A program made the translations under genes and the position numbers. Source: Hydrogenophaga sp. (lineage in GTDB: Bacteria; Pseudomonadota; Gammaproteobacteria; Burkholderiales; Burkholderiaceae_C). Taken from it: DNA of 51,535 nucleotides. Location of the stretch: NCBI RefSeq assembly GCF_026125825.1, contig NZ_JAHCKK010000023.1:1-51535 (forward strand). Direction: 5' to 3'. This document shows, piece after piece, positions 10,491 to 19,905 of this stretch; the first letter of the stretch is position 1; every line of letters starts with the position of its first letter. The notes beneath the pieces were generated by a model that was given only the letters and a program-made list of their open reading frames with translations, did no database searches and was not told the DNA's origin.

Positions 10491-13400
10491 TCATTTGGCC
10501 GGGATGACGGCATCCGCGTGGCCGCCGCCGTGCTGCGCGGCCTTCGCCTTCGAATGGGATTTTTCGCGCGAGAGCAGCGTGTACATGGTGGGCACCACGA
10601 AGATGGTCAGCAGCGTGCCCACGCTCATGCCTCCCACGATCACCCAGCCGATCTGCTGCCGGCTCTCGGCGCCCGCCCCAGACGCCAGCGCCAGCGGGAT
10701 CGCGCCCAGCACCATGGCACCGGTGGTCATCAGAATGGGGCGCAGGCGCAGGGAAGCCGAGCGCCTGACGGCCTCGAACTTCTCCAGGCCCTGATCGCGC
10801 AATTGGTTGGAGAACTCCACGATGAGGATGCCGTGCTTGGTGATCAGCCCCACCAGCGTGATGAGCCCGATCTGGCTGAAGACGTTGATCGTGCCGCCGG
10901 TCATCTTGAGCGCGAGCAACGCGCCCATCATGGACAGCGGCACGCTGAGCATGATGATGAAAGGATCGACAAAACTCTCGAACTGCGCGGCCAGCACCAA
11001 GTAAATGAACAACAGCGAAAGCGCGAAGACGATGGCCAGCGAGCCCGAGGCATTGCGGAACTCGCGACTCTGGCCATTCAGGTCGGTGGTGTAGCCTGCG
11101 GGCAGCACCTCGCGCGCGGTCTTGTCCATGAACTGCAGCGCCTCGCCCAACGAATAGTCAGGCGCGAGGTTGGCCGTGATCGACGCGCTGCGGCGCTGGC
11201 CGAAGTGGTTGAGTTCGCGCGGCACCACCACTTCGCTGATCTTGACCAGCGAGGCCAGTGGAATCATGGCCTCGTTGCGCCCTCGCACGAACAAGCGGTC
11301 AATGTCTTCCGGCGTGCTGCGGTTGCCTGAGACCGTCTGCACCACCACGTCGTACTGCTCACCGTCTCGCTTGTAGCGCGTGACGATGCGCCCGCCCAGC
11401 ATGGTCTCGACAGTGCGCGCGATGGCGTCCACGTTCACGCCCATGTCGGCTGCGCGCTCTCGGTCCACATCCATGCGGATCTCGGGCTTGTTCAGGCGCA
11501 GATCGGTGTCGATCTGAACCAGGCCCGGGTTCTTGCTCAGCTCATCCTGGAAGCGGCGCACCGTCTGCGCCAGGTTCTCATAACTGTCGGAAGTGACGAT
11601 CACATAGTTGATCGGGCGCTCGCGAAAGCCTTGACCGAGCGAGGGCGGCGTGATCGGGAAGGCGCTGATGCCTGGCAGGGACGCCAGGCGCGGCGTGATC
11701 TCGCGCGCGATGCGCTGCGTGGATCGTTCGCGCTCCTCCCAGGGCAGCGCGCGCATGAACACCACGCCTTGCGCCACCGAGGGGTTGCCCACGTTGACAA
11801 AGATGCGGTCGAATTCCGGGTAGCCCTGGGCGATGCCCTCGATCGCCTCGGCGTACTTGCGGGTGTAGGCCAGCGTGGCGCCATCCGGGCCGTTGATGTT
11901 GGCCAGGATCACGCCGCGGTCCTCGATGGGCGCCAGCTCCTGGCGCATCGTCTGCAGCATCCACGCGCTGGCCAGCGCGCTGCCGGCCATGACCGCCACC
12001 ACCACCCAGCGCACGCGCAGGGATATCCCCAGGGCCCGACTGAATCCGCGCGTGACAGCATCGAGCACGCGCTCCATGCCGCGGTCGAACCGGCCCGGAT
12101 TCGGGTTGTGCCGCAGCAGCTTGGAGCACAGCATGGGCGAGAGCGTGAGCGCCACGAAGCCGGAGACCACCACAGCGCCGGCCAGGGCCAGCGCGAACTC
12201 GGCGAAAAGGCGTCCCGTTCGGCCGGGGGTGAACGCCAGCGGTGCGTACACCGCAGCGAGCGTCAGCGTCATCGCCACAATGGCAAAGCCGATCTCGCGA
12301 GCGCCCTGGATCGCGGCATCAAAGGGCTTCATGCCCTCTTCGATGTGCCGGTAGATGTTCTCCAGCATCACGATGGCGTCGTCCACCACCAGGCCGATGG
12401 CCAGCACCAGGGCCAGCAGCGTGAGGGTGTTGATGGAAAAGCCGAACATCGCCATCAACGCAAATGCGCCGATCAGGCTGACCGGAATCGTCATGAGCGG
12501 GATGATCGAGGCGCGCAGCGTGCGCAGGAAGACGAAGATCACCAGCGCCACCAGCACCACGGCCTCGGCGATGGTGGTGTAGACGGCCTTGATCGAGCGG
12601 TCAATGAAGACGGAGTTGTCGTTGGCGATGTCCACGTTCACGCCGGCGGGCAGGTCCTGCCTGACCTTCTCCAGCATCTGCCGCACAGCGGCCGAGAGCT
12701 CCAGCGGATTGGCGGTCGCCTGACGGATCACGCCCAGCGAGACCGCGTCGCGGCCGTTGAGCCGCACCGAGGTGCGCTCATCCTGAGGCGCCTGCAACAC
12801 GCGGGCCACGTCGGCGATGCGGACCGTCTGGCCGTTGACGTTGCGGATCGCCACCGCGGAGAACTGCGCGGGGGTCTGCAGGTCGGTGGCAGCGGTCACG
12901 TTGAACTCGCGCAGGGTGCTCTCGATGCGGCCCGCGGGCACTTCCAGGTTGGAGCGGCGCAGGGCGTCTTCCACGTCCTGAACGGTCAGCGCGTAGGCCG
13001 CCAGGCGGTCCGGGTCCACCCAGATGCGCATGGCATAGCGGCGCTCACCGTACACACGCACCTCGGCCGCACCCGGCGCCGTTTGAAGCAGCGGTTTGGC
13101 CAGGCGGTTCGCGAAATCGCTGAGTTGCAGCGCACTGTGGGTGTCGGAGGTGAGAGCCAGCCAGATCACGGGCGAGGCGTCGGCCTCCACCTTGGCGATC
13201 ACCGGCTCGTCCACATCCTGCGGCAGGCGCTGGCGCACGCGACTCACCTTGTCGCGCACGTCGGCGGCGGCCGAGTCGGGGTCCCGCTCCAGCTTGAAAC
13301 GCACGGTGATCTGACTCTGCTCCTGACGGCTGATCGAGGTGATCACATCCAGGCCCTCGATGCCCGCGAGCGAGTCCTCCAGCGGCTTGGTGACCTGCGA

Positions 13401-13580
13401 CTCGATCACCTCGCTGGACGCCCCGCCAAAGCGGGTGGAGACCGTGACGGTGGGCTCGTCGATCTTGGGGTACTCGCGAACCGTCAGGCCGTTGAAGGAC
13501 ACGATGCCCACCAGCAGGATGAGCAGCGACAGCACCGAGGCGAACACCGGGCGCCGGATCGATATCTCAGGCAGTTGCAT
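10491..13580 (-). CDS. RND multidrug efflux permease (HAE1/AcrB-like)
   Basis: Inner-membrane proton-driven drug exporter of 1029 residues. The topology is standard: a first TM helix after MQLPEISIRRPVFASVLS, two large periplasmic loops and twelve TM helices. The proton-relay pair is present as GLVVDDAIVMLENI (Asp-Asp near residue 400), with the matching Lys in TM10 (GLITKHGILIVEFSNQLRDQG). It follows its adaptor gene with a 16-bp gap, so the two form one operon. No outer-membrane factor gene is present, so it probably borrows a TolC-like channel. Substrate cannot be assigned from sequence; the closest general resemblance is to MexW/MdtC-type pumps. Confidence 0.93.
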   Translation of the reverse strand: MQLPEISIRRPVFASVLSLLILLVGIVSFNGLTVREYPKIDEPTVTVSTRFGGASSEVIESQVTKPLEDSLAGIEGLDVITSISRQEQSQITVRFKLERDPDSAAADVRDKVSRVRQRLPQDVDEPVIAKVEADASPVIWLALTSDTHSALQLSDFANRLAKPLLQTAPGAAEVRVYGERRYAMRIWVDPDRLAAYALTVQDVEDALRRSNLEVPAGRIESTLREFNVTAATDLQTPAQFSAVAIRNVNGQTVRIADVARVLQAPQDERTSVRLNGRDAVSLGVIRQATANPLELSAAVRQMLEKVRQDLPAGVNVDIANDNSVFIDRSIKAVYTTIAEAVVLVALVIFVFLRTLRASIIPLMTIPVSLIGAFALMAMFGFSINTLTLLALVLAIGLVVDDAIVMLENIYRHIEEGMKPFDAAIQGAREIGFAIVAMTLTLAAVYAPLAFTPGRTGRLFAEFALALAGAVVVSGFVALTLSPMLCSKLLRHNPNPGRFDRGMERVLDAVTRGFSRALGISLRVRWVVVAVMAGSALASAWMLQTMRQELAPIEDRGVILANINGPDGATLAYTRKYAEAIEGIAQGYPEFDRIFVNVGNPSVAQGVVFMRALPWEERERSTQRIAREITPRLASLPGISAFPITPPSLGQGFRERPINYVIVTSDSYENLAQTVRRFQDELSKNPGLVQIDTDLRLNKPEIRMDVDRERAADMGVNVDAIARTVETMLGGRIVTRYKRDGEQYDVVVQTVSGNRSTPEDIDRLFVRGRNEAMIPLASLVKISEVVVPRELNHFGQRRSASITANLAPDYSLGEALQFMDKTAREVLPAGYTTDLNGQSREFRNASGSLAIVFALSLLFIYLVLAAQFESFVDPFIIMLSVPLSMMGALLALKMTGGTINVFSQIGLITLVGLITKHGILIVEFSNQLRDQGLEKFEAVRRSASLRLRPILMTTGAMVLGAIPLALASGAGAESRQQIGWVIVGGMSVGTLLTIFVVPTMYTLLSREKSHSKAKAAQHGGGHADAVIPAK

Positions 13581-13596
13581 ACGGGCTCCCGGGGGT

Positions 13597-14754
13597 TCAG
13601 CGCGCGGGCGCAGGCGCCGCTTCGGTGGCGGCTGGGGCAGCCATGTTCACGACCCGCACTGCGGTGCCGTCGCGCTGCAGACGCTGCTGGCCGGCAATCA
13701 CCACGGTCTCGCCCTGTCGCAGGCCGCTGACAACCTCGACCTCCGAACCCCGGCGCGCGCCCAGGGCCACTTCGACCCGGCGCGACAGGCGCTTCTTCGC
13801 ATCGCCCTCGCCCTGTTCATCGAGCACGTAGGCGTACTGCTTGCCGGCCTGGGGCACCAGGGCCTCCTCGGGCACCACCAACGCACGCTCGTTGACCGAG
13901 AAAACGATCAGCACGCGCGCGAACATGCCGGGGCGCAGCACGTTGTCGGCCGCTGGCGGCATGACCGCGCGCACGGAAATGGAACGGCCATTGGCGTCGA
14001 GCAGCGGGTCCACGGCCAGCACCTTGGCCTCGAAAGACCGGTTCGGCAAGGCATCCAGCTGCACCTGCACCACCTGGCCCGGGGCGATCTGAGACTGGTA
14101 GCGCTCGGGCAGGCGGAAGTCCACGGTGAGCATGGACGTGTCCTCGAGGTTCACGAGGTTGTCGCCGTCCTTCACATAAGCGCCCAGGTTGATGCTGCGC
14201 AAACCCACGGTGCCAGCGAACGGGGCGGTGATGCGCATGCGCTGGAGCCGTGCGTCCGCCAATGCCACCTGGGCCTCAGCCACCTGCAGACTGGCCTGGC
14301 TCTCCTCCAGCACCCGCTGGGCCACGAAATTCTGCGCCACCAGCTCCTGGTTGCGTTTCAGGTTGGCACGCACGATGGACAGCTGGGCCTGCGCCTGGCT
14401 CAGCTCGGCGCGCTGCAAGGTGTCGTCGAGTTGCACCAGCAACTGCCCCGCCTTGACCTTGGCCCCGTCCGAAAACACGATCCGGGCCACCCGGCCGCTG
14501 GTCTCAGGCTTGAGCGTCACGCTCTGGCGCGAGCGAAGGGTGCCCACGGCCTGGGCGTCGTCCTGCAGCCGCACGGCCTTCACCCGCGTCACCTCCACGC
14601 CGGGTGCGCCACCAGTGGCCGCACCGACCGCGCCCGATCCCGCATTGCCCGCAACGGGGGCTTTTGCATCCCGGTGCTGCAGCCACCAGGCCGCACCGGA
14701 GGCCAGGCCCATGCCCGCAACGGCCACCACCACGTATAGCGCTTTGTTCGCCAT
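13597..14754 (-). CDS. RND efflux periplasmic adaptor (membrane fusion protein)
   Basis: 385-residue adaptor linking the RND pump to an outer-membrane channel. It begins with a single N-terminal membrane anchor (ALYVVVAVAGMGLASGAAWW, residues 5-24) and a Gly/Ala linker. The lipoyl-like half-motifs follow (SVTLKPETSGRVARIVFSDG and, after a coiled coil, ITAPFAGTVGL), then the beta-barrel and membrane-proximal domains. Start ATG 14754 (MANKALYVVV) puts the anchor at the very N-terminus; longer frame extensions are rejected. It is promoter-proximal to the pump gene. A short dyad at 14783-14800 lies about 30 bp upstream and may bind a regulator encoded elsewhere. Confidence 0.92.
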   Translation of the reverse strand: MANKALYVVVAVAGMGLASGAAWWLQHRDAKAPVAGNAGSGAVGAATGGAPGVEVTRVKAVRLQDDAQAVGTLRSRQSVTLKPETSGRVARIVFSDGAKVKAGQLLVQLDDTLQRAELSQAQAQLSIVRANLKRNQELVAQNFVAQRVLEESQASLQVAEAQVALADARLQRMRITAPFAGTVGLRSINLGAYVKDGDNLVNLEDTSMLTVDFRLPERYQSQIAPGQVVQVQLDALPNRSFEAKVLAVDPLLDANGRSISVRAVMPPAADNVLRPGMFARVLIVFSVNERALVVPEEALVPQAGKQYAYVLDEQGEGDAKKRLSRRVEVALGARRGSEVEVVSGLRQGETVVIAGQQRLQRDGTAVRVVNMAAPAATEAAPAPAR

Positions 14755-14782
14755 GGATTCCACTGCCCAGGGGTAAGGACGC

Positions 14783-14800
14783 CTTACCTCGTGAGGTAGG
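14783..14800. promoter_or_regulatory. Dyad TACCTC-N2-GAGGTA upstream of the RND efflux operon
   Basis: Perfect 6-bp arms (14785-14790 and 14793-14798) around GT, about 30 bp before the adaptor start. It could be an operator for a distant TetR- or MerR-type regulator; none is adjacent. Confidence 0.4.
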
Positions 14801-14869
14801 GCACAGATCGATGAAACGAAATGTAGCAGCGGGTGGGGCGGCCCAGTGACGGGATTTCCCCTGTAGGAC

Positions 14870-15304
14870 TCAGGCCGGCACGCCCCGGTTGGCCAGCGCG
14901 TCGGCCCGTTCGTTGCCCGGGTCGCCCGCATGGCCCCTGACCCAGTGCCACTCGATCTTGTGGGGCCCGGCATGCACCAGCTCATCGAGCTTGCGCCAGA
15001 GGTCGGCGTTCTTCACCGGCTGCTTGGCCGCCGTGACCCAGCCCTTGCGCTTCCAGCCATGGATCCACTCGGTGATGCCCTGCCGCACGTACTGGCTGTC
15101 GAGGTACAGAGAGACCCGGCAAGGGCGCTTGAGCGCGGCCAGCCCTTCGATCACCGCGGTGAGCTCCATGCGGTTGTTGGTGGTTTCCCGCTCGCCCCCC
15201 CACAACTCTTTCTCGAATCCCTCCGATTTGAGGTACACCCCCCAGCCACCGGGCCCTGGGTTGCCCTTGCAGGCACCGTCGGTGTAGATCACCACATGGT
15301 TCAA
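14870..15304 (-). CDS. rnhA: Ribonuclease HI
   Basis: Cleaves the RNA strand of RNA-DNA hybrids. The 144-residue protein has the catalytic carboxylates Asp9 ([16 protein letters not shown]), Glu47 (NNRMELTAV), Asp69 (YLDSQYV) and Asp135 ([10 protein letters not shown]), plus His125 in VRGHAGD; positions are within one residue of the E. coli enzyme. It most likely starts with TTG at 15304: an AGGAG element lies 6 nt upstream and the ATG at 15297 is out of frame. It lies 49 bp downstream of the yafS-like methyltransferase, the same pairing as in E. coli. Confidence 0.96.
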   Translation of the reverse strand: MNHVVIYTDGACKGNPGPGGWGVYLKSEGFEKELWGGERETTNNRMELTAVIEGLAALKRPCRVSLYLDSQYVRQGITEWIHGWKRKGWVTAAKQPVKNADLWRKLDELVHAGPHKIEWHWVRGHAGDPGNERADALANRGVPA

Positions 15305-15353
15305 AAAACGCTCCTGAATTCAAAAAAGCAAAAGGGAGGGGGTGCTGCGGCCC

Positions 15354-16133
15354 TCAGTGCCGGTGGGTCACCGACACCGGGGCGGCCGAGGTGGCGCGCC
15401 GCGGCTTCCAGGCCGGGCCCAGCAGGCGCATGCCACGCACGCGCTTGACCGCCACCACGAAGTAGACCGCGCCAAAAATGGGCCACCAGCGGGCACCGGC
15501 GCGGTCGAGCCACGCGTAGCGCTGCAACCACGTGTCGGTGCGCATCGCTGGGCGGTAGCAGCCAAAGCGGTCCGACTCTACTTCAAAACTGAGCAGCCGC
15601 AGCCAGTCGCGCAGGCGCCAGGGACCGATGAAATCGCCTGCTTCGGGCAGGTACAGGCTGGAGGCACCAAATGCGCTGAGGCCGACCCGGGCACAGAAGC
15701 GGCCGCGCCCCTGGCGCAGGCCCCACAAGCTTGCGGGGTTGAAGCCCGAGATCACCACCCGGCCTTCGGGCACCAGCACGCGCTCGACCTCGCGCAACAC
15801 GTGGTGCGGGTCGGCGCTGAACTCCAGCGTGTGTGGCAGCACCACGAGGTCCAGACTGGCCTGGGGAAACGGCAGGGCCGCCGCATCGGTGATCAGGGCC
15901 ACGCGCGGGACACGACCGTCCTGGCCGGCCGGTAGCACCTCGGGCAGGGCCAGCCAGCGATGGGGCATGCGATTGGCTTGCAAGCCCTGCAGTTCGGGCA
16001 AGCCAAGCTGCAGGGCGTTGTAGCCGAACAGATCGGCCACGGCCAGGTCGAACTGTGCCTGCTCCCACGCCAGCAGGTACTGGCCGGGCGCGGTCGAAAA
16101 CCAATCGGTCAACCCTATAATTTTTGCGGTCAT
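15354..16133 (-). CDS. SAM-dependent methyltransferase, YafS-like
   Basis: 259-residue class I methyltransferase-like protein. Conserved segments include FGYNALQLGLPEL near residues 36-48, the acidic post-II region ALITDAAALPFPQASLDLVVLPHTLEF (residues about 79-105), and EVERVLVPEGRVVISGFNP (about 116-134). The first segment matches the start of E. coli YafS-type proteins. The neighbourhood rnhA / yafS / gloB / mltD is shared with E. coli, which supports the family call. Substrate is unknown. ATG 16133 (MTAKIIGLTDW) is preferred; an upstream extension would overlap the gloB promoter and leader. It is probably cotranscribed with rnhA. Confidence 0.85.
   Translation of the reverse strand: MTAKIIGLTDWFSTAPGQYLLAWEQAQFDLAVADLFGYNALQLGLPELQGLQANRMPHRWLALPEVLPAGQDGRVPRVALITDAAALPFPQASLDLVVLPHTLEFSADPHHVLREVERVLVPEGRVVISGFNPASLWGLRQGRGRFCARVGLSAFGASSLYLPEAGDFIGPWRLRDWLRLLSFEVESDRFGCYRPAMRTDTWLQRYAWLDRAGARWWPIFGAVYFVVAVKRVRGMRLLGPAWKPRRATSAAPVSVTHRH
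16116..16121 (+). promoter_or_regulatory. -10 hexamer TATAAT for gloB-mltD
   Basis: Consensus TATAAT on the plus strand, 115 nt upstream of the gloB start, lying inside the first codons of the divergent methyltransferase gene. The -35 is weak. The transcript would have a leader of roughly 110 nt. Confidence 0.55.
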
Positions 16134-16236
16134 GTGCGGTGTGGGGCCGATACCGGTTCGGGCGCGAAGTCTGCGACACTGCAAACCACCGGGAAGGCCA
16201 GCCCGCACTCTACACGCCCTACCCGACATCCGCCCC

Positions 16237-17010
16237 ATGCACCTCATTCCCATCCCGGCCTTCAGCGACAACTACATCTGGGCCCTGCACGACGGCGTGC
16301 AGGCGCTGGTGGTCGACCCAGGCGAAGCCTCGGGCGTGACCCAGTGGCTGGCGCAGGAAGGCCTGAGGCTCGACACCATCCTGATCACCCACCACCATGC
16401 AGACCACACCGGCGGCGTGGCCGAGCTGCGCGAAGCCACCGGCGCGCGCGTCATCGGCCCGGCCTTCGAACCCATGCCCGAACCGCTGCAACGCGTGGGC
16501 GAAGGTGAGTCGGTGGAGGTGCTCGGCCTGCGTTTTGAGGTGATCGAGGTGCCCGGTCACACCGCCGGCCACATCGCCTACTACACGCCCGCCATGGACG
16601 GTGCGCCGCTGCTGTTCTGCGGCGACACGCTGTTTTCGGGCGGCTGTGGCCGCCTGTTCGAGGGCACACCGGCCCAGATGCTGGACTCGCTCACCCGCCT
16701 GGCCGCCCTGCCCGATCGCACCCGCGTGTGCTGCACCCACGAGTACACGCTCTCCAACCTCAAGTTCGCGCTGGCGGTCGAACCCGGCAATGCCGAGCTG
16801 GCGGCCTACACCGCCCATTGCCAGGCCCAACGCGCCCAGAACTTTCCCACGCTGCCCAGCTCCATTGGGCTGGAAAAAAAGATCAATCCTTTCTTGCGCA
16901 CGAGCGAAACCGCGGTCGTGCGCTCCGCCCAGGCCCACGAGCCGGGCAAGACCACCGATGCCGTGGCGGTTTTCGCCACGCTTCGCGAATGGAAAAACGT
17001 TTTCAGATGA
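16237..17010 (+). CDS. gloB: Hydroxyacylglutathione hydrolase (glyoxalase II)
   Basis: Hydrolyses S-lactoylglutathione to lactate and glutathione, the second step of methylglyoxal detoxification. The 257-residue metallo-beta-lactamase-fold protein has the binuclear metal motif THHHADH (residues 51-57), further ligands in VPGHTAGHIAYY and FCGDTLFSGGCGRLFEG, and the late ligand His in CCTHEYTLSNLKFA. The C-terminal glyoxalase II extension is present (substrate-binding Lys/Arg in GLEKKINPFLR). ATG 16237 gives the typical MHLIPIPAFSDNYIW start. The stop overlaps the mltD start (ATGA). Confidence 0.97.
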   Translation: MHLIPIPAFSDNYIWALHDGVQALVVDPGEASGVTQWLAQEGLRLDTILITHHHADHTGGVAELREATGARVIGPAFEPMPEPLQRVGEGESVEVLGLRFEVIEVPGHTAGHIAYYTPAMDGAPLLFCGDTLFSGGCGRLFEGTPAQMLDSLTRLAALPDRTRVCCTHEYTLSNLKFALAVEPGNAELAAYTAHCQAQRAQNFPTLPSSIGLEKKINPFLRTSETAVVRSAQAHEPGKTTDAVAVFATLREWKNVFR

Positions 17011-18674
17011 CCCCTGCCTTCCCGACCGCCCTCTCCGCCCCCGCCTGTGCCCCCGTGGTCAGCGGTCCGGCTCGCCGCTGGCTCACACTGGCCGGCACCG
17101 CCCTCGTGATGCTGGTGTCTGGCTGCGCGACCACCGCGCTGCCTGAAGCCAGCAGCGGCTCCACCGGCACGTCCAGTGCCTCCTCGCCCGCCACCGCCCA
17201 CGCGCCGCGGCTGCCCTCGTACCGCCTGCCCAGCGACGTGCCGCTGAGCACGATCGGCACCGCCGAGACCTCGCTCTCCAGCGTGAAAACGCTCGACGCC
17301 CCGGCCGATCTCTGGGACCGCATCCGCCGGGGCTTTGCCATGCCTGACCTCGAAGGCGATCTGGTGCGCGACCGCGAGCAGTGGTACGCCACCCGGCCCG
17401 ACTACATGCAGCGCATGACGGAGCGGTCCAGCCGCTACCTGTTCCACATCGTGGAGGAGATCGAGCGCCGCAACATGCCGATGGAGCTGGCCTTGCTGCC
17501 CTTCATCGAAAGCGCCTTCAACCCCCAGGCCGTCTCCAGCGCGCGCGCCGCCGGCATGTGGCAATTCATGCCGGCCACCGGCCAGTCGTTCGATCTCAAG
17601 CAGAACGCCTTCCGCGACGATCGGCGCGACGTGCTCGCCTCCACCCGGGCCGCGCTCGACTACCTTCAGCAGCTCTATGGCCGCTTCGGCGACTGGCACC
17701 TCGCGCTGGCGGCCTACAACTGGGGCCAGGGCAACGTCAGCCGCGCCATCACCAACAACCAGCGCCTGGGCAAACCCACCGGCTACACCGACCTCAACAT
17801 GCCGGCCGAAACGCGCATGTACGTGCCCAAGCTCCAGGCGGTGGAGAACATCCTGGCCCGGCCAGAGGCCTACAACACCACCTTGCCCCTGATCGGCAAC
17901 CACCCCTTCTTCGACACCGTCGCGCTGGAGCGGGACATGGATGTCGCCCTCATCGCCCGCCTGGCAGAGGTGGCGGAAAAGGACTTTCGCGCGCTCAACC
18001 CCTCGCTGCGCCAGCCCATCGTGATGGCCGCCGGCACGCCCAACGTGCTGCTGCCCTGGGATAACGCGGTGATCTTCCAGCGCAACCTGCAGTCCTACAA
18101 CGGCCCGCTGGCCAGCTGGACGGCCTGGGTCGTGCCCACCACCATGTCGGTGTCGCAGGCCGCCGAGCGGGCCGGCATGAGCGAAGCCGAGCTGCGCGCG
18201 GTCAACAACATTCCGCCGCGCATGCAGGTGCGCGCCGGCTCCAGCCTGCTCGTGCCGCGCACCGACAAACGCAACGGCGACGTGCCGGTGCATGTGGCCG
18301 ACAACGGCCAGATCAGCTTCCAGCCTGAGGTCATCCTCAGGCGCACCACCGTCAAGGCGCGCAAGGGCGAAACCCTGACGCGCCTGGCTCAGCGCTATGG
18401 CGTGAGTCCGGTGAGTGTGGCGGGCTGGAACAAACTGGCCGTGAACGCGGCGCTCAAACCGGGCCAGCGCATCATGCTCATGCTTCCCCAACGCGTCGCC
18501 GTGGCCAAGGCCTCCTCGCCCAGCACCGCATCGGCAAAGAAGGCCGCCACGGCCACGCCGGCTCGCAAGGCCTCGCCCACCGCCAGCAAACCGGTCAAGA
18601 CCAAGGCGAAGACCGCCAGCAGCGCGAGCAAGACGCGCGTGGCATCCGGCGGCAAGTCCGACAAGAAGCGCTGA
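17007..18674 (+). CDS. mltD: Membrane-bound lytic murein transglycosylase D-like lipoprotein
   Basis: Cleaves peptidoglycan glycan strands with anhydromuramic acid formation. The 555-residue precursor has a signal segment ending in LVSGC, so it is lipidated at Cys40. The SLT domain spans about residues 145-270, with catalytic Glu168 in LLPFIESAFNP and the motifs GMWQFMPATGQ and ALAAYNWGQGNVSRAI. Two LysM modules follow (about 372-414 and 447-492), then a Lys/Ala/Ser/Thr-rich tail of about 55 residues that may bind anionic wall polymers. Its ATG overlaps the gloB stop. MltD paired with GloB is conserved in gamma- and betaproteobacteria. Confidence 0.93.
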   Translation: MTPAFPTALSAPACAPVVSGPARRWLTLAGTALVMLVSGCATTALPEASSGSTGTSSASSPATAHAPRLPSYRLPSDVPLSTIGTAETSLSSVKTLDAPADLWDRIRRGFAMPDLEGDLVRDREQWYATRPDYMQRMTERSSRYLFHIVEEIERRNMPMELALLPFIESAFNPQAVSSARAAGMWQFMPATGQSFDLKQNAFRDDRRDVLASTRAALDYLQQLYGRFGDWHLALAAYNWGQGNVSRAITNNQRLGKPTGYTDLNMPAETRMYVPKLQAVENILARPEAYNTTLPLIGNHPFFDTVALERDMDVALIARLAEVAEKDFRALNPSLRQPIVMAAGTPNVLLPWDNAVIFQRNLQSYNGPLASWTAWVVPTTMSVSQAAERAGMSEAELRAVNNIPPRMQVRAGSSLLVPRTDKRNGDVPVHVADNGQISFQPEVILRRTTVKARKGETLTRLAQRYGVSPVSVAGWNKLAVNAALKPGQRIMLMLPQRVAVAKASSPSTASAKKAATATPARKASPTASKPVKTKAKTASSASKTRVASGGKSDKKR

Positions 18675-18697
18675 GCGGCCAAGCGCTCGGGCCGGTG

Positions 18698-19762
18698 TCA
18701 GGCCCGGAACCGGGCCTTGGCCTTGCGGGCGAAGTCGTTGGTGAACGTGAGCGCAAGATCAACGCGCTGCAGCGAGCCCGGCTCCTCGAACTGCGCCAGC
18801 ATGCGCGCCGCCGTGGAAGGCCCGGTCTCGGGCATCATGCCGTCGACCGTCCAGGCCTCGCGCACACGGGCGAAAGCCGCGAGGTACAGCGCGCGATCGC
18901 CCTGGAAATAGCGCTCCGGTACCACCTTGATGATGTCCGACGGCCCCGCCGTCTGCAGCCACTTGAGGGCATGCACCATCGCATCGGTCATCGCCTGGCT
19001 GGCCTTGGGGTACTGCGTCAGAAAACTTGCCGGGGCACAAAGGCAACCGGAGGGCAAGGGGCCGCCAAAGACCTCGGCCGTGCCCCGCATGCTTCGCGTG
19101 TCGGCCACCACCTTGAGCGAGCCCATCTGTTCCAGTTGCGTCACTGTCGGGTCGGTGGTGCTGATCGCGTCAAGCTCACCGCGGCGAAACGCCTGCACCG
19201 CCGCCGCGGCATTCGCCAGCGGGACGTAGCGCACATCGGCAGCACGCAGCCCGACCTTGCCCAGCACCAGGCTGGCCACGCGATGCGAGGCCGCACTCGT
19301 GGTCATCACGCCCACGCGCCGGCCGCGCAGGTCGGCCACGCTGCCGCTGTGGCCCATGGTCTCCAGCGACACGCCCACCACCACCTGTGGCGAGCGGCCC
19401 TGCAACACAAAGGACTGGAGATTCTGGCCACGCGCCTGCAGCGCGATCGTGTTCGGGTAGGGCCCCGACAGCACATGGGCCGCGCCAGTCTGCAATCCCT
19501 GCAGGGCCTGAGCCACGTCAGGAAACTCGCGCACCTCGACATCCAGGCCTTCCTGGGCAAAGTACCCGAGGCGCTCGGCGATGGTCAGTGGGAGATAGCA
19601 GAACGAGGTGCGGCCATCGACCGCAATCGCCAGCTTGGGCGCACCGGGCCGCAATGCGGGAGATGCCGCAGGGCCCGGCGCTGATTGCGCGCGCACGGAC
19701 GGCAGAGCGACCGCCGCCAAGCTCAACGCACAGACACGCCCCCAGTTTCGGCGACTCCACAT
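18698..19762 (-). CDS. ABC transporter substrate-binding protein (NMT1/SsuA-type)
   Basis: 354-residue periplasmic binding protein with a signal peptide (MWSRRNWGRVCALSLAAVAL, likely cleaved after VRA, about residue 25). The fold is the NMT1/THI5, SsuA/TauA class: YLPLTIAERLGYFAQEGLDV near residue 57, then VGVMTTSAASHRVASLVLGK. Such proteins deliver alkylsulfonates, nitrate, taurine or pyrimidine precursors; the substrate here cannot be fixed. No permease or ATPase gene is adjacent, so it is an orphan in this window. It is convergent with mltD (23 bp gap), and a GGCCCGG/CCGGGCC stem at 18701-18716 covers its last codons. Confidence 0.88.
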   Translation of the reverse strand: MWSRRNWGRVCALSLAAVALPSVRAQSAPGPAASPALRPGAPKLAIAVDGRTSFCYLPLTIAERLGYFAQEGLDVEVREFPDVAQALQGLQTGAAHVLSGPYPNTIALQARGQNLQSFVLQGRSPQVVVGVSLETMGHSGSVADLRGRRVGVMTTSAASHRVASLVLGKVGLRAADVRYVPLANAAAAVQAFRRGELDAISTTDPTVTQLEQMGSLKVVADTRSMRGTAEVFGGPLPSGCLCAPASFLTQYPKASQAMTDAMVHALKWLQTAGPSDIIKVVPERYFQGDRALYLAAFARVREAWTVDGMMPETGPSTAARMLAQFEEPGSLQRVDLALTFTNDFARKAKARFRA

Positions 19763-19905
19763 GACCCGGTTTCCTCTCTCGGCGCATTCTTTGGACGAGC
19801 CTTGAGCCTAGGGGGCGGGCCGAAAACCCGCATCAGGACCAATCCCGAGCGGGTTTGTACCGAGCACTTGCAAGCCGATGTAACGGCGTCGAAAGCAAGC
19901 GCGCG

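Noticed and set aside
18688-18716. GC-rich stems between mltD and the substrate-binding protein gene as a terminator
   Set aside because: Good stems but no T-run on either strand, so intrinsic termination is not supported.
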